A stretch of 18,116 nucleotides of DNA from an uncultured Megasphaera sp. (lineage in GTDB: Bacteria > Bacillota > Negativicutes > Veillonellales > Megasphaeraceae), in the NCBI RefSeq assembly GCF_900539295.1, contig NZ_UQBH01000036.1, positions 1 to 18,116 on the forward strand. The letters run 5' to 3'. The position numbers were made by a program, and so were the translations under genes. Below are positions 13,416-18,116 of this stretch, piece after piece; the stretch's first letter is position 1; every line of letters begins with the position of its first letter. Below the pieces are notes generated by a model. It was given only the letters and a program-made list of their open reading frames with translations. It was not told the origin of the DNA and did no database searches.

Positions 13416-14333
13416 TTGCATATGTTAGTTACCGGAGGGGCCGGCTTCATCGGGTCCCGCTTGGTCCGATCCTTGATCGAGGAAGGTCATGAGGTCACGG
13501 TCTTTGATAATCTTCATACAGGGACTTTTGAACAGGTCTCTGACAAGGCTGTTTGTATCGAAGGCGATATCGGTGACGACCGGGCTGTTGCCGCCTTGTT
13601 TGCCGACGGCCGGTTTGATATGGTTTTTCATGAAGTCCCGCCTGTTTTGCACTCGCAGGACAATAAAGGGGAGGTACAGCCGAACCATAAGGGGTTGATG
13701 ACCCTTCTCGACCAGTGCTGCCGCCAGGGGGTGAAACGGTTTATTTTCGCCTCATCGGCTGCCGTTTATGGAGAAGCCGCTCGTGTTCCCGTCCGTGAAG
13801 ACGATGAGCTTCTGCCCATATCGGGGTATGGGCAGGCGATGGCAGAGGCTGAAGCGGCTGTCCGGATGTGTCATCAGCAGCACGGCCTGCCATCTGTCAT
13901 TTTGCGGTATGCCAATGTATATGGCGAAGGCGAGGGTCAGGACGGCAGCGTCGTCAGCCGCTTTGTATCGGCCGTTGTCCGGGGCGAGGATATCACTATT
14001 TACGGCGACGGCAATCAGTCCCGCGACTTTATCCACGTCGACGACGTCGTACGGGCCAATTTGGCGGCTATGGCGGATGGAATCGTACCGGGAATCTATA
14101 ATATAGGTACCCAGAGCGAGACGACGATCAACGCCCTAAAAGAAATTCTCCTGTATTATTCCCGGGCCGGCGTTTCCGTCTCTTATGAAGATGCACGCGA
14201 AGGGGACGTATACCGCTCAGCGCTGCACAGTGAAAAGGCCGAGGAGATGCTCAACTGGCGTCCTAAGATGAGGCTCATGTCCGGCCTTATGGCGATGTAT
14301 CAATATTTTTGCGAAAGGGAAGATGCCAAGTGA
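13416..14333 (+). CDS. NAD-dependent epimerase/dehydratase homologue lacking catalytic Lys
   Basis: This is an extended short-chain dehydrogenase similar to UDP-glucose 4-epimerases, 305 residues. The NAD-binding motif GGAGFIG (7-13) and the acidic FDN (30-32) are intact. SSAAVYG supplies the serine (113/114), and YGDGNQSRDFIHVDDV is the typical sugar-nucleotide region. The active-site YxxxK, however, reads YGQAM: Tyr138 is kept, but the Lys position 142 is Met (ATG at 13839-13841). The usual HLAA after beta-4 is also replaced by HEVP. The reading frame is otherwise intact. It may be a non-catalytic or altered enzyme. TTG 13416 is preferred because GGAGG lies seven bases upstream; ATG 13422 is the alternative. 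The stop overlaps the next GTG start. Confidence 0.85.
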   Translation: MHMLVTGGAGFIGSRLVRSLIEEGHEVTVFDNLHTGTFEQVSDKAVCIEGDIGDDRAVAALFADGRFDMVFHEVPPVLHSQDNKGEVQPNHKGLMTLLDQCCRQGVKRFIFASSAAVYGEAARVPVREDDELLPISGYGQAMAEAEAAVRMCHQQHGLPSVILRYANVYGEGEGQDGSVVSRFVSAVVRGEDITIYGDGNQSRDFIHVDDVVRANLAAMADGIVPGIYNIGTQSETTINALKEILLYYSRAGVSVSYEDAREGDVYRSALHSEKAEEMLNWRPKMRLMSGLMAMYQYFCEREDAK

Positions 14334-14779
14334 AAGATGATAAGGAGCACAAATTTTACTTAGTCCGCGAGGATATTTTGCCTGAAGCCATTAAAAAGAC
14401 CATCAAGGTAAAGGAAATCCTCAAGCGCCATCAGACGAGGACCATTAATGAAGCCGTCCAGATGATGGATTTGAGCCGCAGTGCGTACTATAAATATAAG
14501 GACTATGTCTCTCCTTTTTATGACGTTACGCAAGGCAAAATCGTTACCTTGTCGGTCATGATCTTCGACCGGCCCGGCGAATTGTCGCAGGTACTCAACA
14601 CGGTCGCTGCCAATAACGGGAGCATCCTGACCATCAATCAGGGCATCCCCCTTCAAGGCATGGCCGATGTCAGCTTATCCATTGAAACCAAGGATATGAC
14701 CGTACCTGTCGAAGATTTGATGAAGACCCTGGAAAAACTGTCCGGCGTCAGCAGGGTAAATATTATCGGACAAGCATAA
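14330..14779 (+). CDS. pheB: ACT domain-containing protein PheB (UPF0735)
   Basis: This 149-residue protein is very like Bacillus subtilis PheB. FYLVREDILPEAIKKT opens the protein. A helix-turn-helix-like stretch, INEAVQMMDLSRSAYYKYKD, lies at ~39-58. The C-terminal ACT domain (72-147) contains FDRPGELSQVLN and INQGIPLQGMADVSLS. ACT domains bind amino acids; the protein is presumed regulatory, but its exact role is not established. In many Firmicutes it lies with hom and thrB, as here. The start is GTG 14330, overlapping the epimerase stop (GTGA), with AAGGGA nine bases upstream. An in-frame TTG further upstream lacks a suitable ribosome site. Confidence 0.92.
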   Translation: MKDDKEHKFYLVREDILPEAIKKTIKVKEILKRHQTRTINEAVQMMDLSRSAYYKYKDYVSPFYDVTQGKIVTLSVMIFDRPGELSQVLNTVAANNGSILTINQGIPLQGMADVSLSIETKDMTVPVEDLMKTLEKLSGVSRVNIIGQA

Positions 14780-14800
14780 GAAGAAAGAGGGGGTAGGCCC

Positions 14801-16090
14801 ATGAAAAGTGTTTCCATTGCTCTATTAGGCTGCGGTACTGTCGGGAAAGGCGTCGTCGATTTATTGATGATGAACGGTCCGCTCATTGAAGAACAGCTCG
14901 ATACCAAGATCAACATCAAACGCATCCTTATCCGCGATTTGAACAAATATGAAAAGATGGAGAGCCTGCCTGATTCTATTCAGCTTACGACGGATTTTAA
15001 TGATATCATCAACGACGATGATATCGAAATTGTCGTCGAAGTAATGGGCAGCGCCGACTTTGCAAAAAACTGCATCGAAGAGTGCTTTAAGCGCGGCAAG
15101 AGCGTCATCAGTGCCAATAAAGACCTCATTGCCGACTACGGCATTCCCTTGCTGACCTTATCGTATGAGCATGACGTCGACTTTCAGTTTGAAGCCAGCG
15201 TCGCCGGCGGTATTCCCATTGTTCGTCCCATGTATTCGTCGCTTAACAGCAATCGCATTGAAGAAATCATCGGTATCATGAACGGGACGACGAACTATAT
15301 TTTATCGAATATGACGGCCCACGGCTCGTCGTATGAAGAAGTATTGAAAGAAGCTCAGCAAAAAGGATACGCCGAAGCCGATCCGACCAATGACGTCAGC
15401 GGCTACGATGCAGCCCGCAAAATCGCCATCTTGGCAACCTTAGGCTTCCATTCGGCCGTTACCTTTGACGACGTTGCCGTCGAAGGGATTCAAAATATCT
15501 CCAAGGAAGATATTGAACACGCTACGGAAATGGGATATGTCATCAAGCTCTTGGCCATTGCCCGTCAATCCGACGACGGCATTTCCCTCAACGTTCATCC
15601 GGCCTTTATTCGCGAAGACCATCCCTTGGCTCACGTTGACGGCGCTTATAACGCCGTCTGCGTCCGCGGCAACGGCGTCGGTGACGTCATGTTCTACGGC
15701 CAGGGGGCCGGCGCTCTTCCGACAGCCAGCGCCGTCGTCAGCGACGTCATGAACGTCATTCTCCATCGCAACCTGAAGATGACCGGCAAGCGCGGCTACG
15801 TATGGCACGAAGCTAAATTGAAGCCTCAGGCTGAGATCAGTTCGCCGTACTACCTGCGGATGATCGTCAACAATGCGCCCGGCGTCTTGTCTTCGGTATC
15901 GAAGGTCTTGGCTGAACACAACATCAGTATCCGTTCTTTGATTCAAAAGGATGAAACGACAGAAATCGCTGAAATCGTCATCCTTATCGACAAATCTGCC
16001 GATGGTCTGGTTCAGGCATCGCTCCGGAAAATCGAAGGATTGTCGTGCGTTCGCAAAATTGAAAATGCCATTCGTGTAATTGAGGTGTAA
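14801..16090 (+). CDS. hom: Homoserine dehydrogenase
   Basis: Hom reduces aspartate semialdehyde to homoserine with NAD(P)H, the branch point toward threonine and methionine. The Rossmann motif LLGCGTVGKGV begins at residue 8. SANKDLI (104-110), EASVAGGIPIVRPM (131-144) and GIMNGTTNYIL (168-178) follow. The catalytic block EADPTNDVSGYDAARK (192-207) contains Asp203 and Lys207, matching the acid/base pair of yeast Hom6. A C-terminal ACT domain (~350-428, YYLRMIVNNAPGVLSSVSKVL) suggests allosteric control, usually by threonine. The 429-residue length is standard for the monofunctional Gram-positive type. AGAGGGGG lies about seven bases before the ATG. thrB starts three bases after the stop. Confidence 0.97.
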   Translation: MKSVSIALLGCGTVGKGVVDLLMMNGPLIEEQLDTKINIKRILIRDLNKYEKMESLPDSIQLTTDFNDIINDDDIEIVVEVMGSADFAKNCIEECFKRGKSVISANKDLIADYGIPLLTLSYEHDVDFQFEASVAGGIPIVRPMYSSLNSNRIEEIIGIMNGTTNYILSNMTAHGSSYEEVLKEAQQKGYAEADPTNDVSGYDAARKIAILATLGFHSAVTFDDVAVEGIQNISKEDIEHATEMGYVIKLLAIARQSDDGISLNVHPAFIREDHPLAHVDGAYNAVCVRGNGVGDVMFYGQGAGALPTASAVVSDVMNVILHRNLKMTGKRGYVWHEAKLKPQAEISSPYYLRMIVNNAPGVLSSVSKVLAEHNISIRSLIQKDETTEIAEIVILIDKSADGLVQASLRKIEGLSCVRKIENAIRVIEV

Positions 16091-16093
16091 GAA

Positions 16094-17008
16094 ATGACAA
16101 AAACATTGCATGTCCAGATTCCTGCTACATCTGCCAACGTCGGCTCCGGTTTTGACGCCGTCGGTATTGCCCTGACCTTGTACAATGACATTTATTTTAC
16201 GGAAGAACCGGGCAAAGATACGATTACTGTTGAAATCGAAGGACTCGGCGTCAATAAGCTGCCTACGAACTTCGATGAAAACATGGTCGGCCAGGCTATG
16301 AAGGCGGTAGCCATCAAAAAACGCCAGTCCCTGCCTAAGGGCGGCACCCTGAAACTGGTCAACGCCATTCCCCTGGCCCGCGGTCTGGGGAGCAGCTCGG
16401 CAGCCCTCGTCGGCGGCATCCTCCTCGGGGACGCCTTAACGGGCAGTACCATGAGCCGCGATGAAATGCTGTCTCTGGCGACGGTTCTCGAAGGCCATCC
16501 GGATAATGTAGCTCCGGCCATTTACGGAGGCCTTGCCGTTTCCGTCATGGTCGACGGTAAGACCCTGACCAACTCCATTCCCCTCGATGACGAACTGTCC
16601 TTTGTGACGGTCAGCCCGGAAGTCGAAATCTCGACGGAAGAAGCCAGAAAAGCACTGCCGAAGACGATTGACTATCAAAATGCCGTCTTTAACGTCAGCC
16701 GCGTCAGCTTCCTCGTATCGTCGTTATTTACCAAGCAGTACGACCGCATCTCCTACGGCCTGCAGGATAAGCTCCACGTACCTTACCGGCTGAGCCTTAT
16801 CCCCAGCGGTGATTTGGTCTTGAAGAAGGCCGTTGAAGCCGGTGCCCTCGGGGCGACAATCAGCGGTTCCGGTTCGACGCTCATCGCCTTTGCTACGGGA
16901 AAGGAAACAGCTATCATGGAAGCCATGATCAACTGCTTCAACGACCACGGCATCGCCGCGACGGGGCACATTTTGAAATGCACTAATGAAGGGGCGAAGC
17001 TTATCTGA
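16094..17008 (+). CDS. thrB: Homoserine kinase
   Basis: ThrB phosphorylates homoserine with ATP to O-phosphohomoserine, the substrate of threonine synthase. It is a GHMP-family kinase of 304 residues. The N-terminal IPATSANVGSGFDAVGIAL (9-27) and the ATP-binding PLARGLGSSSAA (93-104) are characteristic, and LEGHPDNVAPAIYGG and the C-terminal GALGATISGSGSTLIAF complete the set. AGGTG lies six bases before the ATG, within the end of hom. Threonine synthase (thrC) is not in this window. The stop overlaps the nudC start (TGATG). Confidence 0.97.
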   Translation: MTKTLHVQIPATSANVGSGFDAVGIALTLYNDIYFTEEPGKDTITVEIEGLGVNKLPTNFDENMVGQAMKAVAIKKRQSLPKGGTLKLVNAIPLARGLGSSSAALVGGILLGDALTGSTMSRDEMLSLATVLEGHPDNVAPAIYGGLAVSVMVDGKTLTNSIPLDDELSFVTVSPEVEISTEEARKALPKTIDYQNAVFNVSRVSFLVSSLFTKQYDRISYGLQDKLHVPYRLSLIPSGDLVLKKAVEAGALGATISGSGSTLIAFATGKETAIMEAMINCFNDHGIAATGHILKCTNEGAKLI

Positions 17009-17835
17009 TGATTCAAGATATCGGAGATCATACGTATCACGTTGAGTACCGTCCGGTACCGCTGACGGGGGATGGCATTCTCTTGTCCTATCGCGGGCGG
17101 GAGGTCCTGGTAAAGATGACCGGGGAAAAGTCCTTTGTCTATCCGACTTACAGCGATTATGCCGATGTCGGAGAAGACCGGTTCCGCTGGCTATTTGCCG
17201 AAGACAGTCAGCAGTTCTATTTGGCTGAGGAAGCCTTGCCGGAAAAAGACGGCTTTACTTATGTAAACATCTTTTTTATGAGGGGCGCGTCACCGCGGCA
17301 CCTGGCCTTTGCCGGCGTCGTCGGCCTGTCCCTGTCCGTCTGGTACGGCAATCATCGCTTCTGCGGCCACTGCGGCCGTCCGATGAAGCACAGCGACAAG
17401 GAACGCATGGTTCATTGCGATACGTGCCATACGATGATTTATCCGCGTATCTGCCCGGCTGTCATCGTAGCCGTCCGCCATGGCGATAAACTCCTGGTTT
17501 CGAAATACGCCGGCCGGGAATACAAGAATGTCGCCCTCTTGGCGGGATTTGCCGAAGTCGGCGAGTCCATCGAAGATACTGTCCATCGTGAAGTTATGGA
17601 AGAAGTGGGCATCAAGGTCAAGAACCTGACCTTCTATAAGAGTCAGCCTTGGTGCTTTACGGATACCCTCCTCTTGGGATTTTTCTGTGACCTCGATGGC
17701 GACGATACCTTGAAAGTCGACCACAGAGAGCTGGCAACGGCTGAATGGATCGATCGAAAGGATATTCCTGATGACGTAGAAAAAGCCAGCCTTACGATGG
17801 AAATGATGACCCTTTTTAAACAGGGAATCTATTAA
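17008..17835 (+). CDS. nudC: NAD+ diphosphatase / NAD-RNA decapping hydrolase NudC
   Basis: NudC hydrolyses NAD(H) to NMN(H) and AMP and, in E. coli, removes NAD caps from RNA. A zinc ribbon is visible with Cys119, Cys122, Cys137 and Cys140. The Nudix box GX5EX7REUXEEXGU spans 180-202 (ending REVMEEVGI) with Glu195, Glu198 and Glu199 for metal binding. The downstream NudC signature, normally SQPWPFPxS, reads SQPWCFTDT (212-220), so the second and third proline positions and the serine differ. The length of 275 residues is normal. The ATG overlaps the thrB stop and has only a weak, distant purine-rich site (AAGGGG), so translation probably depends on coupling. It is last in its unit. Confidence 0.93.
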   Translation: MIQDIGDHTYHVEYRPVPLTGDGILLSYRGREVLVKMTGEKSFVYPTYSDYADVGEDRFRWLFAEDSQQFYLAEEALPEKDGFTYVNIFFMRGASPRHLAFAGVVGLSLSVWYGNHRFCGHCGRPMKHSDKERMVHCDTCHTMIYPRICPAVIVAVRHGDKLLVSKYAGREYKNVALLAGFAEVGESIEDTVHREVMEEVGIKVKNLTFYKSQPWCFTDTLLLGFFCDLDGDDTLKVDHRELATAEWIDRKDIPDDVEKASLTMEMMTLFKQGIY

Positions 17836-17840
17836 TGAGA

Positions 17841-17883
17841 AACCTTGGATGACGATTTTGCTGTCATTCAAGGTTCTTTTTTT
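17841..17883 (+). terminator. Rho-independent terminator after nudC
   Basis: Bases 17841-17853 (AACCTTGGATGAC) pair with 17863-17875 with one G-U pair. The loop is nine bases and a run of seven T follows (17877-17883). It closes the ydjC-to-nudC unit five bases after the stop codon. Confidence 0.93.
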
Positions 17884-18116
17884 GCGCTTTTAGGGCTTCA
17901 AGGCATCGTGCAGGGCAGATGCAAGGGCTGATGATTATTCCCATCGTCTAAAACGGCTGAGGATGGTTGTGCAGCGAAAAAGAAAAATGGATACCATGGT
18001 CATGAAAGCTGTCATGGTGTAAAAAAGTTCAGCTAAAAAAACGGTATAGACGCGAAAAGACGGTACTGTCAAATATTTTTCGCAAATATCTGAATCTCGA
18101 CGTAAGTAAAATCAGT
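17884..18116. other. Intergenic end of window, no recognised gene
   Basis: About 230 bases, more A-rich than the rest. Neither strand has a reading frame with a convincing ribosome site. On the - strand there is a perfect TTGACA (+ strand TGTCAA at 18067-18072), 18 bases from a weak TATACC (+ strand GGTATA at 18043-18048). A 26-residue open frame lies downstream (18015 to 17935, - strand) without a Shine-Dalgarno. An imperfect inverted repeat lies around 17992-18021 (ACCATG and CATGGT). The next gene lies beyond the window. Confidence 0.6.

Noticed and set aside
14780..14800. T-box or other amino-acid riboswitch before hom
   Set aside because: Only 21 bases separate pheB and hom, holding just the ribosome site; the leader at 12503-12548 is also too short for a T-box.
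15440..16111. 223-codon open frame on the - strand opposite hom
   Set aside because: Shadow of the hom reading frame; no family features and no ribosome site or promoter.
1..18116. CRISPR array, insertion sequence, phage genes or toxin-antitoxin pair
   Set aside because: No repeat-spacer pattern, transposase, terminal inverted repeats or small paired genes were seen; gene content is core throughout.

Overview
The window reads as a core chromosomal segment of an anaerobic Firmicute with a didermic-type gene set, most likely a Negativicute of the Veillonellaceae (Megasphaera or a close relative). This is inference, resting on four things: the fused IspH-S1 gene, the scpAB-rluB-FAD protein-cmk-plsC-ispH/S1-der-plsY order, the moderate GC content rich in GTC/GCC/ATC codons, and lar genes as expected in a lactate-using anaerobe. 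No mobile element, CRISPR array or phage gene is visible. All 18 protein genes lie on the + strand, as do the three tRNAs.

Layout. Positions 1-240 hold the end of a tRNA cluster (Gly-GCC truncated by the window edge, Cys-GCA, Leu-UAA), closed by a strong terminator. A sigma-A-type promoter whose -10 box sits only 5 bases before the scpA ATG starts a tightly packed operon: scpA, scpB (chromosome condensation), rluB (23S rRNA pseudouridine), a YhiN/BaiN-family flavoprotein, cmk, plsC and a bifunctional ispH-rpsA fusion. A terminator follows at 6821-6858. Next come der (ribosome assembly GTPase) and plsY (phospholipid synthesis). A third unit with a clear promoter carries rsmD, coaD and a coiled-coil protein that resembles the mycobacterial septation factor SepIVA; it ends in a terminator at 10443-10476. 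A fourth group holds a SpoU-type RNA methyltransferase, larB and a stand-alone LarC C-terminal domain. The last unit, from a promoter at 12468-12496, encodes a YdjC-type deacetylase, a sugar-nucleotide epimerase homologue that lacks the catalytic lysine, the ACT protein PheB, homoserine dehydrogenase, homoserine kinase and NudC, closed by a terminator at 17841-17883. The final ~230 bases hold no gene I can recognise.

How it works together. Much of the window serves growth: chromosome segregation (ScpAB), ribosome modification, assembly and initiation (RluB, possibly the flavoprotein, RsmD, Der, S1), membrane lipid and isoprenoid precursors (PlsC, PlsY, IspH), CoA (CoaD) and CTP/dCTP supply (Cmk). 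The later part is metabolic: nickel-pincer cofactor steps (LarB, LarC2) and the homoserine-to-threonine branch (Hom, ThrB, with PheB as a possible ACT regulator).

Points most worth a second look are a possible internal translation start that would release free S1 from the fused gene, the orphan LarC2, the Lys-to-Met change in the epimerase, the SepIVA-like protein beside coaD, and the apparently leaderless scpA. I did not find a wholly new multi-gene system; these are unusual details in a mostly conserved region.
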